Shown piece after piece: positions 16,685-25,633 of a stretch of DNA of 64,000 bases. Every line of letters starts with the position of its first letter. Within the stretch, counting starts at the first letter, position 1. The stretch is from an uncultured Prevotellaceae bacterium. Its GTDB lineage: Bacteria > Bacteroidota > Bacteroidia > Bacteroidales > Muribaculaceae. The stretch spans positions 1 to 64,000 of the forward strand of contig CAMYUW010000001.1 in assembly GCA_947302275.1 (NCBI GenBank), written 5' to 3'. A model generated the notes under the pieces. The model was not told the DNA's origin, did no database searches, and saw nothing but the letters and a program-made list of their open reading frames with translations. The position numbers and the translations under genes were made by a program.

Positions 16685-17172
16685 TCTGTCTTTTCAGCAA
16701 TCAAATCAACAGTTTCGGCACCTACAAATTCTACCAACGCCTGCGGGTCAATCTTGAATTGGAGCCCGCGCACGCCAGCGCTCACGTAGATGTAGTCATA
16801 CAGGATGCAAGTCTCATCTATATAGGTAGGGAAAGGCTTCTTCATGCCCACGGGAGAGCAGCCGCCACGGATGTAGCCCGTGGTTGCCAGCAGTTCCTTC
16901 ATGGGAATGAGGTCCACCTTCTTGTTTCCCGAGACACGGGCAGCCTTTTTCAAGTCCACCTCCTCAGCTCCGGGAATGACACACACGAGATGACCCGTCT
17001 TGTCGCCTTGCAAGACAAGCGTCTTAAAAACCTGTTCAATATTCTCTCCCAGTTGATCGGCGATGTGCTGAGCGCCCAAGTCGCTCTCATCCACCTCATA
17101 AGGGATGAGTTCATAGGCTATTGATGCGGCGTCCAGCAGACGCGCGGCATTGGTCTTTGCGATTTTTTTCAT
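16681..17172 (-). CDS. ybaK: Cys-tRNA(Pro)/Cys-tRNA(Cys) deacylase YbaK
   Basis: This 163-residue YbaK/EbsC protein hydrolyses mischarged Cys-tRNA(Pro) in the cytoplasm. It has the full family length and motifs: KTNAARLLDAASI, FKTLVLQGD, a lysine-rich middle (DLKKAARVSGNKKVDLI) and GGCSPVGMKKPFPTYID. It is the first gene of the ybaK-aroC-thioesterase operon, with a -7 box at 17193-17200 only 21 bp upstream of the ATG. Confidence 0.92.
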   Translation of the reverse strand: MKKIAKTNAARLLDAASIAYELIPYEVDESDLGAQHIADQLGENIEQVFKTLVLQGDKTGHLVCVIPGAEEVDLKKAARVSGNKKVDLIPMKELLATTGYIRGGCSPVGMKKPFPTYIDETCILYDYIYVSAGVRGLQFKIDPQALVEFVGAETVDLIAEKTE

Positions 17173-17192
17173 CGTTTTTTGACATTATTCGG

Positions 17193-17210
17193 CAAAGTTA
17201 CTTAATTTTG
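17193..17210. promoter_or_regulatory. Back-to-back divergent promoters
   Basis: Minus-strand TAACTTTG (17193-17200) serves ybaK. Plus-strand TAATTTTG (17203-17210), with a TTTG -33-like box at 17178-17181, serves the DUF5106 gene. Only 2 bp separate the two -7 boxes, so the two polymerases would compete. Confidence 0.7.
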
Positions 17211-17256
17211 CACGATTATTTTCGTTATATGCCTAAAATTTAAATCAGATAAAGAA

Positions 17257-18036
17257 ATGAAAAGATTCATTTTAGCCGCAATGATCGCCATCGCAGGATG
17301 GTTTTGCACCCAGGCACAGTCGGTGCCTGCACCCGAGAAGTACAACCAACTTTTAGATCAGATGATTACCCTGGAGCAGCACAAGGCCGAATTCCTCATG
17401 AATGCGACCATGGAAACGCTTGCCAAGGATCCCAAGGGTTACCGACAGATGATGGAACTGGCCGAGCGCCGTTTCAGCGATCCTGCCGACCCCATCCACA
17501 ACGAGGGCCTTTACTTGACTGTACTCAAGCATGCTACCCAGAATTATGTCTTGAGCAACTCCGAAAAAGAAAAACAGCGCTTGCTGCTTGTGGGGGCCCA
17601 GAAAAACATGATCGGTTCGGTTGCAGCCAACTTTGATTATGTTACCCCCGGTGATAAGACCACCCATCACCTCTATGATCTGGATTCCGATCTTATCCTG
17701 GTCTATTTCAACAACCCCGACTGCGAGTCCTGCGAGACCGTTAAGCAACGCCTGGCCGAAAACGAACTCATCAACAGGCTGGTCAACAACAAGAAACTAA
17801 CGGTACTGGCCATCTACCCCTACGAAGATCAGAAGTTGTGGAAGAAGGCCAAGTACCCCAAGATGATGATTAATGGCTGGAATCAAAGCCAGCAAATCGA
17901 ATACGAGCTTTACGACTTGCCCACTTTGCCATGCTTCTACCTGTTGAACAAGGAGCATAAGGTACTACTCAAGAACGAGGGCAGTCTCAACAAGGTCGAG
18001 GCCACACTCAAGAGCCTGACCATGCCAAGCAACTAA
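17257..18036 (+). CDS. Exported thioredoxin-like protein with DUF5106 domain
   Basis: This protein has 259 residues. A signal peptide (about 1-20, ending TQA) is followed by a helical DUF5106-type region (about 25-130). A thioredoxin fold follows, with the redox motif CESC in NPDCESCETVKQR (about 155-159) and a cis-proline region DLPTLPCFYLL. It is probably a periplasmic disulfide oxidoreductase. It ends tail-to-tail with the TPR gene, with only 2 bp between the two stop codons, so the transcripts must overlap. Confidence 0.85.
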   Translation: MKRFILAAMIAIAGWFCTQAQSVPAPEKYNQLLDQMITLEQHKAEFLMNATMETLAKDPKGYRQMMELAERRFSDPADPIHNEGLYLTVLKHATQNYVLSNSEKEKQRLLLVGAQKNMIGSVAANFDYVTPGDKTTHHLYDLDSDLILVYFNNPDCESCETVKQRLAENELINRLVNNKKLTVLAIYPYEDQKLWKKAKYPKMMINGWNQSQQIEYELYDLPTLPCFYLLNKEHKVLLKNEGSLNKVEATLKSLTMPSN

Positions 18037-18038
18037 AA

Positions 18039-20129
18039 CTAACGGGACATACGTTTCAAGACATTATAGCTGGGGAGCACGCCAAGCTCTCCAGCTTTGC
18101 TTAAGTCGGCCACGCCCTGGTTCTTATTGCCCATGCGCAAGTACATCAAGCCACGGTTGTAATAGGCCTCGGCCAAGTCGGGCTTGAGTTCAATCGCCGT
18201 CGTATAGCAGCTGATGGCGCCAGTGTAGTCGCCCTGTAGCATACAGGCATTGCCCTTATTATAGTGGGCATACACATTTTTGGGAGAGAGTTTGATGGCC
18301 TGATCCAGGTCGGCAATCATCATGTCGAGTGTCGTCACGTCCTGACGCTGCCGCAACATGATCTGGGACCTCTCGTCGGGAGCTCCTGCCTGTAAATCGT
18401 CGCTGTGTTCATCACGGACTTGTGCCATCAGGAATTGCATATAGTGGGCGTCAGCCCTTAACATATAGGCCAACATGAATTGCGGGCTCAGATTCAAGGC
18501 GGCTTCAGCGTCACCGAGAGCGGCCTCAGGATTCTTGACAATCAGATAATCCAGTCCGCGGGCAAAGTAATCGATACTGCGCGGCTTGGCGTGTGACAAC
18601 AGGGAGTTATAGTAATCGATGCTGGCAAAATGGTGTTGAATATCCTCCTCACTGAGTTTAGGTTCTCCACTGACCAGTGTAAGCGTTCCTGGCAATACCC
18701 GCAAGTCGTTGATGTCACCAATCTCACGGATGTAGTGGGTCTTGCCGTTCAACTTGTTATCGGTTGCATAATAGGACAAGGAGAACATGGGCATCGGTTC
18801 CACCTCGATGTTATCATTCTGGATGTGGCCACGTTGGCGGTTGGCATACTCTGGCTTAACGGGATCCTGCTCATGAACTGTGAGCAAGGTATTGAAGCGG
18901 TTGATGATTTCCTCGGCGCTCTCAGGCTCATCCATTTCTCCATTCAATGCCCGCTGCTCTGCTTTCTTGATGGCAGCCGTGGCCTCAATCTCGGCGGGAT
19001 TGAAATTAGAGACGTGGGTCTTATTGCGGCGGAAGACGGCCATAGCCTTCTCCATGTCGGCCTCACTACCCTTGTTGTCGCCCATGCGGCGCTTGGCTTC
19101 GCCTCGTGCCATGTAGCCTGCCTCAAAATCGGGATACTTCTTCAGAATGGCAGTGAAGTCGCTGACAGCCTCACGATACTGGCGGGTGCGCATGTGCAAC
19201 AAGGCACGGTTATAGAGTGCCATAAAGTTGGAAGGATTACTCTTGAGTACAAAAGTAAAGTCACTGATAGCCTTATTGTTATCCCCGACCTCGGCACGCA
19301 ACAGGCCTCTATTGAAGTGAGCCTCCTGACTAGTGGGGTCCAAACCGATGGCATAGTCATAGTCGGCCATGGCTCCGAAGTAGTCATCCAGATTATACTT
19401 CATGAAAGCACGGTTAATAAAGTAACCTGCATAACGAGGCTCAAGCATGATGGCGCTGTCCATGTCGGCCAGGGCGCTTTCAAAATCGTGGCGTGAGCGG
19501 GTGGCAATCTCGGCACGCATCACATAGGCACTGGCATTTTTCTTGCTCAACGCGATACCCTGATTCAGGTTGTCGAGTGCGGCGGTAGTGTCCTTGCGGG
19601 CCAAGTTCATCTGCGCCAAGCCTATATAGGCACGGTCGTTGCGACGGTCGATTTGCAACAGCCGGTCAAAGGCCTGTTCGGCATCATCATACTGTTTCAA
19701 GGCACTCAGACAGATTGCACGATTGATGAGCAGGTTCTTATCCTCGGGCATCAGGTTCAGGCCAGCATTATAGTCCTCGACAGCGCCCGCGTAGTCGCCC
19801 AGATTCTGACGCGACACGCCACGCACCTGATAGGCATCGACGATGAACGGATTTCGCTCAATCGCCAAGCTGGCATCCTGCTCGGCTCCACGGTAATCTT
19901 CCAGGCTGATCTTGGCCACCGAACGGTAGAAGTAAGGCTCGGCAAGAAACGGTTTGGCCTTAATGGCCTGATTAAAGTACTGGATGGCAAGTATATAGTC
20001 TTCAAAGTATAGTGCATTGCGGCCAATATTCACCACCTGCTCAGTATTGATCTGTGCATGAACGCCCATGGCCGCTACCAGCATGGCCAGCAGCACCAAA
20101 CGGCGGTATATTGTATGAATCTTCTTCAT
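18039..20129 (-). CDS. Large exported TPR-repeat protein
   Basis: This protein has 696 residues. The ATG at 20129 is chosen because the -7 box at 20149-20156 lies downstream of the longer candidate start, and because it yields a signal peptide (MKKIHTIYRRLVLLAMLVAA). At least twelve TPR units run from about 30 to 370 and again near the C-terminus (YYNRGLMYLRMGNKNQGVADLSKA). They are separated by an insert (about 375-520) without repeats. TPR arrays mediate protein-protein contacts; the partner is unknown. Periplasmic location is inferred. Confidence 0.85.
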   Translation of the reverse strand: MKKIHTIYRRLVLLAMLVAAMGVHAQINTEQVVNIGRNALYFEDYILAIQYFNQAIKAKPFLAEPYFYRSVAKISLEDYRGAEQDASLAIERNPFIVDAYQVRGVSRQNLGDYAGAVEDYNAGLNLMPEDKNLLINRAICLSALKQYDDAEQAFDRLLQIDRRNDRAYIGLAQMNLARKDTTAALDNLNQGIALSKKNASAYVMRAEIATRSRHDFESALADMDSAIMLEPRYAGYFINRAFMKYNLDDYFGAMADYDYAIGLDPTSQEAHFNRGLLRAEVGDNNKAISDFTFVLKSNPSNFMALYNRALLHMRTRQYREAVSDFTAILKKYPDFEAGYMARGEAKRRMGDNKGSEADMEKAMAVFRRNKTHVSNFNPAEIEATAAIKKAEQRALNGEMDEPESAEEIINRFNTLLTVHEQDPVKPEYANRQRGHIQNDNIEVEPMPMFSLSYYATDNKLNGKTHYIREIGDINDLRVLPGTLTLVSGEPKLSEEDIQHHFASIDYYNSLLSHAKPRSIDYFARGLDYLIVKNPEAALGDAEAALNLSPQFMLAYMLRADAHYMQFLMAQVRDEHSDDLQAGAPDERSQIMLRQRQDVTTLDMMIADLDQAIKLSPKNVYAHYNKGNACMLQGDYTGAISCYTTAIELKPDLAEAYYNRGLMYLRMGNKNQGVADLSKAGELGVLPSYNVLKRMSR

Positions 20130-20148
20130 GTTTGCGTTATTATAACGG

Positions 20149-20156
20149 CAAAAGTA
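20149..20156 (-). promoter_or_regulatory. -7 box TACTTTTG of the TPR gene
   Basis: Minus-strand TACTTTTG lies 20 bp upstream of the chosen ATG at 20129, giving a very short leader. It argues against a start further upstream. Confidence 0.65.
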
Positions 20157-20246
20157 GGGCAAAATTTCGCAACGGCCAAAAAACGTCCAACGGCTAATTG
20201 TTTTTTCACATTTTATGGCACAAAATCTTAAAAACGGCTAAAGGAT

Positions 20247-20277
20247 TTTGTCATGTCGTCAACTTGCATTAATTTTG
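20247..20277 (+). promoter_or_regulatory. Complete -33/-7 promoter of the META-domain gene
   Basis: TTTG (20247-20250) and TAATTTTG (20270-20277) are separated by 19 bp, the ideal Bacteroidetes spacing. The ATG at 20308 follows 30 bp later. Confidence 0.8.
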
Positions 20278-20307
20278 AAGATTGTATTTGTAAAAGACTT
20301 CAACCAA

Positions 20308-21168
20308 ATGAGAAAATATATCCTTTTCACCCTCTTGGCTGCCTTGTTGATGGCTCCTGTGACAATGGATGCCCACAAGAAAAAAGACAAGAAGTATCAG
20401 AAGAAAACCGTGACCGTTGAGAACATCGCGAACAACGCTGAACAGCCCATGCGCGAAGTAACCGTCACCGACCCCGCCAAGCAATTGTATGGCGAGTGGG
20501 ACATTGTCTCAATGCGCAAGAAGAAAATTTATACCATCGACCGTGCCTATCTGTATCTGGACTTTGCAGGAGGCAACAAGGTCTATGGCCACAACGGCTG
20601 CAACACCATCAACGGAACCTTTCAGTTGAATGGCAACAATCTGATGTTCAGTGATTTCATTACTACCGACAGGCAGTGTCACAACGTCACATCCGAGAAG
20701 ACCATCATGCACACCCTGGCCGATGTCCGCCGCTACAGCCTCGAAACTCAGTATAATGCACAATACCTCAATCTGATGAATTCCAAGGGCGCTGTCATCA
20801 TGGTGCTCAAGCGGCACAACCTGGATGCCATGAACGGGGCTTGGCTCATCAAGGAAATCGACAGCGAGAACGTGAGTGAACTTAACATGCGGGTCGTTGT
20901 TGATGCCGTTATGCAGACTATTCATGGCGATACAGGATGCAATATCATCAACGGCATCATCACCCTTGACCCGACCAAGGACATGGCCATCCAGTTCGAG
21001 GACCTACACTCTACCGAGAACGACTGCGAAGAGATTGAATATGAAACCTCATTGTTGCTGGCTCTGGAAAGAACAGAATCCTGCAAGCGCATCAACCAGA
21101 ATGAGATGGCCCTGCTCGACAACAAGGGCACCATCGTCGTCGTCCTGCAACGCCTCAACCTTCGATAA
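20308..21168 (+). CDS. Exported protein with two META domains
   Basis: This protein has 286 residues. Its start at 20308 is fixed by the promoter just upstream. The signal peptide (about 1-22) is followed by a lysine-rich linker and two META (HslJ-type) domains at about 55-160 and 165-285. Each carries the family's pattern of a W near the start and a G.(N/D)G.N...G core (YGHNGCNTINGTFQLNGNN; HGDTGCNIINGIITL). META proteins are envelope proteins linked to stress and novobiocin resistance in E. coli; the precise function is unknown. Confidence 0.88.
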   Translation: MRKYILFTLLAALLMAPVTMDAHKKKDKKYQKKTVTVENIANNAEQPMREVTVTDPAKQLYGEWDIVSMRKKKIYTIDRAYLYLDFAGGNKVYGHNGCNTINGTFQLNGNNLMFSDFITTDRQCHNVTSEKTIMHTLADVRRYSLETQYNAQYLNLMNSKGAVIMVLKRHNLDAMNGAWLIKEIDSENVSELNMRVVVDAVMQTIHGDTGCNIINGIITLDPTKDMAIQFEDLHSTENDCEEIEYETSLLLALERTESCKRINQNEMALLDNKGTIVVVLQRLNLR

Positions 21169-21184
21169 TCCGGACCCACATAAA

Positions 21185-21246
21185 TTCTACTTTTCCACTT
21201 ATTCTACAACTGCACGTGCGCATGTAGAATGAGTAGAAAAGTAGAA
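21185..21246. terminator. Long bidirectional hairpin between convergent genes
   Basis: A 24-nt arm (21185-21208) pairs with 21223-21246 with one mismatch and one G-U wobble, around a 14-nt loop. It is followed by ATTTTAGTTT. It lies between the META gene and the convergent gene at 21261. A different stem with the same AATTTTAGTTT trailer occurs at 35492-35555. Confidence 0.75.
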
Positions 21247-21260
21247 ATTTTAGTTTCTAG

Positions 21261-23243
21261 TTACTTGTTCAGACGTTTTGTGGAGGTGCGGGAACCGTCG
21301 CTAAGGGTCTTCACAACGATATTCACACCGTCTTGCGGTTGCTGGCTGACGATGCCCGAAGGGGTAATGTACTTCACATCCACCACCTGCTTGCCCACTG
21401 AAGTCTCCTCGACCGAAGCGCATGAAATGATGGCCAAGGGATAAAGCGTGTAGTTGGTGAAATAATCATCGTCGGTGACATGGATGCGTCGCATGGGACT
21501 CTCGGCCGTGTTTTCGTCCCAGACCTCGTCAAGTGTGAAAACACACAGCAGGCCAAAGCAATAGCCTTCCTTATCTGCCATCTCGGCTTCAAGAGCAGGA
21601 GCATAGCCAAAGTCGAGTTTCACCATGACTGTATCTTCATCGCTGCACAAGTAGGGCTTGCCCTCTTTATAATAGAAGTAGCCATCGGCACGAGCTAACT
21701 CATTGCCCACAGCAGTGATGTAATCCTTGTTCAAGTCATACTGGAACATGGTCAATGTGGGCAGTTCAGCCATATCCAGGGCAACTGGAGCACTGTTGAG
21801 TACCAAACGGGGATTGGTTTTGCAGTCAGCAAGCGTGCCTTTCACAGTTCCTGACGTGAGCACCTCGGCATCGGCAATCGCCTGGTAGAACGCTTCGTTC
21901 TGTGAGCAGTCGAGAGCAATCCAGTCGGGATACCATGCCATCCACTCGGCATAACCCCACTCGGCATAGGTGTCATAGTAGATTTCATCCACATTGTCGG
22001 TCACAAAGACCAGTTTGCCCTTCTCGCCATCAACAGCAGCTGCTACATATAATGTATCGATGATTTTGCATGTCATACCGTCCTCACCTTCATACAGCAC
22101 TTTCCACAAGTGTGTGCCCGGGTCGGAAGTGATGCTGATAGGATAAAGCTCCATCTCGCCATTATAGCTGATGACCATGCCCTCGATAGAATAAACCTCG
22201 GTGGAATCCACCTCAGGATAATCGATAGCGAATTTGTTGAAGCCCGCCATCGTAGCCTCACGGGTAATACCGTCCTCGGTCTCGGTGCTGGTTATCGTGA
22301 AATTGCCACGCTCGTCAATCTCACTCAGTCCGACTCCTTCAAAGAACACCTTATAGTTCACCCATCCCTCATCGGGGTCAGCGACATAGGACAAACCGCC
22401 CGTACAATCAAATGCCGAATAATAGTACTCGTCCAAGATGGTTTTGGGATTGGCGAAATGGGCAGGCTCTGCCACCTCAACCATTCCTTTATAGGTCTTC
22501 TTCACGCCCGTCCAGCCTGCAGGGATAACGGCACCCAGGGGATACTGCTTGCCAGCGTCACCATAGATAAGTCCCGCAAAGGCATTACCTTCCTCATCAA
22601 GCTGCATTACCCACAGGTAGTCATTCCACTGGTAGTTGACATACACGTCACTCGTGAACTGGAAGGCAGTACCGTCTTCCAGCGCTGCCAGATGGTTGAG
22701 CGAGTCAAGCTTGGTGATATTGGGGTCGATGGGGTCCTCGGGGTCAGGGCCAACAGGGCCTTCTCCATCGGTAGTAACCACAAGGCTTGCCACCTGTGCA
22801 TTCTTGGAACCGAAGTGGGTGAAGGTCACTGCTGCGGCATTGCCGGTCCATGTGCCCACAGTTCCAGCAACGGCATACTCGCCCACGCTGGCCAGCAAGT
22901 CAAAGTTGGATGCATTGGCGGCATTGACGGTAATGCCCGTAATGCTGCCCTCGGCCACCGACAAGGTGATCGAGCCGTCCACATAGATGCGAAGCGTGTA
23001 ACTGCCCTGAGAGTTCCAGATGCGTGTCTGGGTTGAGCCATCGGCTGCTGACAACGTCACGCCATCCACAGTCACAGGACCGGCTTGTGTCAGATTGGTG
23101 CCAGCACCCTGTTCAGGCACAGCATAACCCATGGCGGAAATACCCTCGGCAGTCGAGAAATCAAAGGTTACAACGGCTGCCTGTAACGATAAAAAGGCCA
23201 CAAAGGCCATCAAGAGAAACGATAAAAAACGGTTCATTTGCAC
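21261..23243 (-). CDS. Large exported protein with conserved C-terminal motif
   Basis: This protein has 660 residues. The signal peptide starts at Met1, or at Met3 (ATG at 23237), with both lying after the -7 box at 23262-23269. A beta-rich N-terminal domain (about 25-155) begins VVTFDFSTAEG. A linker with PDPEDPIDPN (about 168) leads to several beta-sandwich-like regions. The last 50 residues (VKYITPSGIVSQQPQDGVNI... and DGSRTSTKRLNK) match a C-terminal tail type common on Bacteroidales secreted proteins, possibly a sorting signal. No catalytic motif is visible. Surface or secreted location is inferred. Confidence 0.75.
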   Translation of the reverse strand: MQMNRFLSFLLMAFVAFLSLQAAVVTFDFSTAEGISAMGYAVPEQGAGTNLTQAGPVTVDGVTLSAADGSTQTRIWNSQGSYTLRIYVDGSITLSVAEGSITGITVNAANASNFDLLASVGEYAVAGTVGTWTGNAAAVTFTHFGSKNAQVASLVVTTDGEGPVGPDPEDPIDPNITKLDSLNHLAALEDGTAFQFTSDVYVNYQWNDYLWVMQLDEEGNAFAGLIYGDAGKQYPLGAVIPAGWTGVKKTYKGMVEVAEPAHFANPKTILDEYYYSAFDCTGGLSYVADPDEGWVNYKVFFEGVGLSEIDERGNFTITSTETEDGITREATMAGFNKFAIDYPEVDSTEVYSIEGMVISYNGEMELYPISITSDPGTHLWKVLYEGEDGMTCKIIDTLYVAAAVDGEKGKLVFVTDNVDEIYYDTYAEWGYAEWMAWYPDWIALDCSQNEAFYQAIADAEVLTSGTVKGTLADCKTNPRLVLNSAPVALDMAELPTLTMFQYDLNKDYITAVGNELARADGYFYYKEGKPYLCSDEDTVMVKLDFGYAPALEAEMADKEGYCFGLLCVFTLDEVWDENTAESPMRRIHVTDDDYFTNYTLYPLAIISCASVEETSVGKQVVDVKYITPSGIVSQQPQDGVNIVVKTLSDGSRTSTKRLNK

Positions 23244-23261
23244 ATTAATAATTTTCTGCTA

Positions 23262-23269
23262 CAAAATTA
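23262..23269 (-). promoter_or_regulatory. -7 box TAATTTTG of the 21261-23243 gene
   Basis: Minus-strand TAATTTTG lies 19-25 bp upstream of the two possible ATGs. Confidence 0.6.
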
Positions 23270-23366
23270 CTGCCAATAACAGTAACAAATGCAACAATGG
23301 CCCGAAAAAAGTTATCAACAACCGACACTTTTTTCGAGCCACCGCACACGATGGGTTTCATCAAAC

Positions 23367-25076
23367 CTATTTGGTGAACAGGATGCCTGAGAAACTTACA
23401 TAATTGCTTCCACGGCTGTAAACCGTGACACGGAAATCGTCAATAGCCAACAATGCCTCTCCGTTATCGATAAACAATGGCCGTGACTCGTCATCGGGAA
23501 TCCTGTCGGTATCATATTCGGCCAGTTGCTTAACATTAAACTCAAACCGATGCTCGACGCCGTTGCCGTCATTTACCTTGACCAGCATGATGTCACCATC
23601 CACCTTCACGATGTTGTCATCCGCACCTGTGACAAGAGTCATCGAGGAGTAACCTTGCGGCACAGGCGAATTCTTGATCATGCCATCGTTGGCAAAAGTA
23701 TCGTGCAGGTCCTCGGTGATATTGCCATCGGCATCCAACGAGGAACAACGGCCTGTGATGACATCCTTGCCCACAAGATCGTTGATGGCCCTGTAACCAT
23801 AGTCAGTATAGAGGTAGTGGAGTTTAGAATCGATGGAGCGGGCCACCTTGGAGTCAGCTTGTTTGAGCCACAGCTCATAATTTTCGCCCGTGAGCGGGAA
23901 TTGATTGAAACCAGCGGCAACAAACGCCGTGCGGGCCTCTTTCTTCAATTGACGCTGTGTCACGTTAGCGATAGACTGCGGCCCCACCGAGATCAGGAAG
24001 AGGATGACGGCAAATGAGGCAGGAATGAGCCAAATGCGTTTATTGCGGGTGAAAATCAGCCAAAGGCATACGGCATAGCACCAAATGTTGAACACCAACA
24101 GATAGAGGCGGCTCACCGTGATACCGTAATCCGCCAAACGACGGCCAATGGCCACTGTCATCAGTGCCAAGAGCGGCAACATCAGCACGGGCAACCAACG
24201 TATGATACGCTTAAACAACTTGTTGCCCTCAAGGTACTGAAGAGGAAAAGTCAGGTAGATGAGCAACACCATAAATACCATGCTGCCCGACACCAGATAG
24301 CTCACATTACCCACTGGAAGCGACCACTGGAACAGGATCTTGGACGCATAGGCATAGAGTGTAATCAAATACAGCCCCAGCAACGGCAGGAACAGGTACT
24401 GTACTACCCCCTTGGCAAACCGTGAGAAATCGGCTACAGTAGCCAGGTACTTGCTTTTGCCCCTGGGAATGAGAATCATAAACATTGAGGGGGCCAGCAA
24501 TACCATGCATACTGTCCAAATGTCCACATATATCTCACTGTACATCTGCAGGCTGAACAACATCTTCAACGACTCCACAAGCAAGAGCAGTCCCAAGGTC
24601 AGGAAAGCGCCAATCGTAACCGTAATAGCAAGGGCCAACACCATGCGCATAGAAAAGTTCCAAAAAGGCACTTCCTGATTCCTGCGATAAAAGCACACGA
24701 TAAACACCGAGAGCCCAATGGCTACCACCGTTGCACTGACAGCAATCAACTGTGGCAGAGAGAACCGATCAAACTGAGATAGATATGCCGACACACCAAA
24801 CCATATCAGGTGAACCAGCACCTGGGTAATCACCGCAACGACCTTGCTCTTGAAATCCTCGGTCAGCAGTGAGAGTGCAATAGCGAGCAACGCGCCTGTT
24901 GCAGGATAAAAGATAAGGAAGAATTCCAACTTCTCTTGCGGATTCCAACCGTGATTGCTATAAATAATGAGACACGTCAGAAAGATGATGAGTATCATCG
25001 ACAAAGGGAACCGCTTGAAACACAGGCCATAGCGTTCGGCCATAGTGCGTATTGATAAATTCTTGATGAGATTCAT
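23367..25076 (-). CDS. DUF4153 membrane protein
   Basis: This protein has 569 residues. The first 370 or so contain about eleven or twelve hydrophobic helices (for example LSMILIIFLTCLIIYS and MRMVLALAITVTIGAFLTLG). A soluble domain of about 190 residues follows (from QRQLKKEARTAFVAAGFNQF), ending in FVTVYSRGSNYVSFSGILF-type beta strands. The arrangement and length match DUF4153 proteins of Bacteroidetes; function unknown. It is transcribed alone from a -7 box at 25115-25122. Confidence 0.82.
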   Translation of the reverse strand: MNLIKNLSIRTMAERYGLCFKRFPLSMILIIFLTCLIIYSNHGWNPQEKLEFFLIFYPATGALLAIALSLLTEDFKSKVVAVITQVLVHLIWFGVSAYLSQFDRFSLPQLIAVSATVVAIGLSVFIVCFYRRNQEVPFWNFSMRMVLALAITVTIGAFLTLGLLLLVESLKMLFSLQMYSEIYVDIWTVCMVLLAPSMFMILIPRGKSKYLATVADFSRFAKGVVQYLFLPLLGLYLITLYAYASKILFQWSLPVGNVSYLVSGSMVFMVLLIYLTFPLQYLEGNKLFKRIIRWLPVLMLPLLALMTVAIGRRLADYGITVSRLYLLVFNIWCYAVCLWLIFTRNKRIWLIPASFAVILFLISVGPQSIANVTQRQLKKEARTAFVAAGFNQFPLTGENYELWLKQADSKVARSIDSKLHYLYTDYGYRAINDLVGKDVITGRCSSLDADGNITEDLHDTFANDGMIKNSPVPQGYSSMTLVTGADDNIVKVDGDIMLVKVNDGNGVEHRFEFNVKQLAEYDTDRIPDDESRPLFIDNGEALLAIDDFRVTVYSRGSNYVSFSGILFTK

Positions 25077-25114
25077 AGCAAGTATTATTGGGTCGTCTAT
25101 AACATTTAAACGTA

Positions 25115-25122
25115 CAAAGATA
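25115..25122 (-). promoter_or_regulatory. -7 box TATCTTTG of the DUF4153 gene
   Basis: Minus-strand TATCTTTG lies 38 bp before the ATG at 25076 and is divergent from the rnpB promoter. Confidence 0.65.
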
Positions 25123-25166
25123 TGTGTAATTGCTGTAATGCCAGTAAAAAAACAATTAAATAATTA

Positions 25167-25198
25167 TTTGCATAGTTTGATATCTATTTGTAATTTTG
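25167..25198 (+). promoter_or_regulatory. rnpB promoter
   Basis: TTTG (25167-25170) and TAATTTTG (25191-25198) are spaced by 20 bp. The predicted transcription start (about 25205) falls just before the first base of the RNase P RNA P1 stem at 25211. Confidence 0.75.
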
Positions 25199-25210
25199 TG
25201 CCCATTAAAT

Positions 25211-25569
25211 GCAGTATGGCGGCTTGTCGCTCGTTAACATACAATGGTTGCGAGAGGAAAGTCCGGGCAACGCAGAGCATCACATTTCTTAACGGGAAGC
25301 TGCGGGTGACCGTAGGGTTAAGGTGACAGAAAATAACCGCCGTGTAAGCGGTAAGGGTGAAAAGGTGGGGTAAGAGCCCACCGGACACTGTGGTGACACA
25401 GTGTGCCGCACCACCTGTGAGTTGCAAGTTCATGTATACCGGCATTTAAGGGTTGCTCGTCCATTGCCGGGGGGTAGAACGCTATACCGTTGCAGCAATG
25501 CATCGGACAGATAAATGACAGGCACCAGCCTTAACGGCAGGCACATAACCCGGCTTATAGCCATACTGC
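25211..25569 (+). ncRNA. rnpB: RNase P RNA (bacterial class A)
   Basis: This is the catalytic RNA of RNase P, which matures tRNA 5' ends. A perfect 10-bp P1 stem joins GCAGTATGGC (25211-25220) and GCCATACTGC (25560-25569). Conserved class A segments appear in order: GAGGAAAGTCCGGGC (CR I/P4 5' strand, about 25252), GGTAAGAGCCCACCG (about 25368), GACAGATAAATGAC (about 25505) and the 3' strand ACATAACCCGGCTTAT (about 25542-25557). The length of about 359 nt is normal. Open frames overlapping it on both strands are not genes. Confidence 0.95.
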
Positions 25570-25633
25570 CTTTTTGATGAAGAAACTGCACCTGTTAATG
25601 AATAGTGGCAGGTGAAACTGTACAAAATAGAAT

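Noticed and set aside
16681..17172. Calling the YbaK-like protein a prolyl-tRNA synthetase editing domain (ProX)
   Set aside because: Length, the FKTLVLQGD segment and GGCSPVGMKK agree better with YbaK/EbsC.
18630..19496. 288-codon rightward frame
   Set aside because: It is antisense to the TPR gene; its hydrophobic, His/Val-rich composition is typical of the complement of a real gene in GC-moderate DNA.
22110..23036. 308-codon rightward frame
   Set aside because: It is antisense to the exported protein at 21261-23243, which has a signal peptide and promoter; the antisense frame has neither.
25164..25503. Leftward open frames over 25164-25503
   Set aside because: They overlap RNase P RNA, whose secondary structure explains the sequence.
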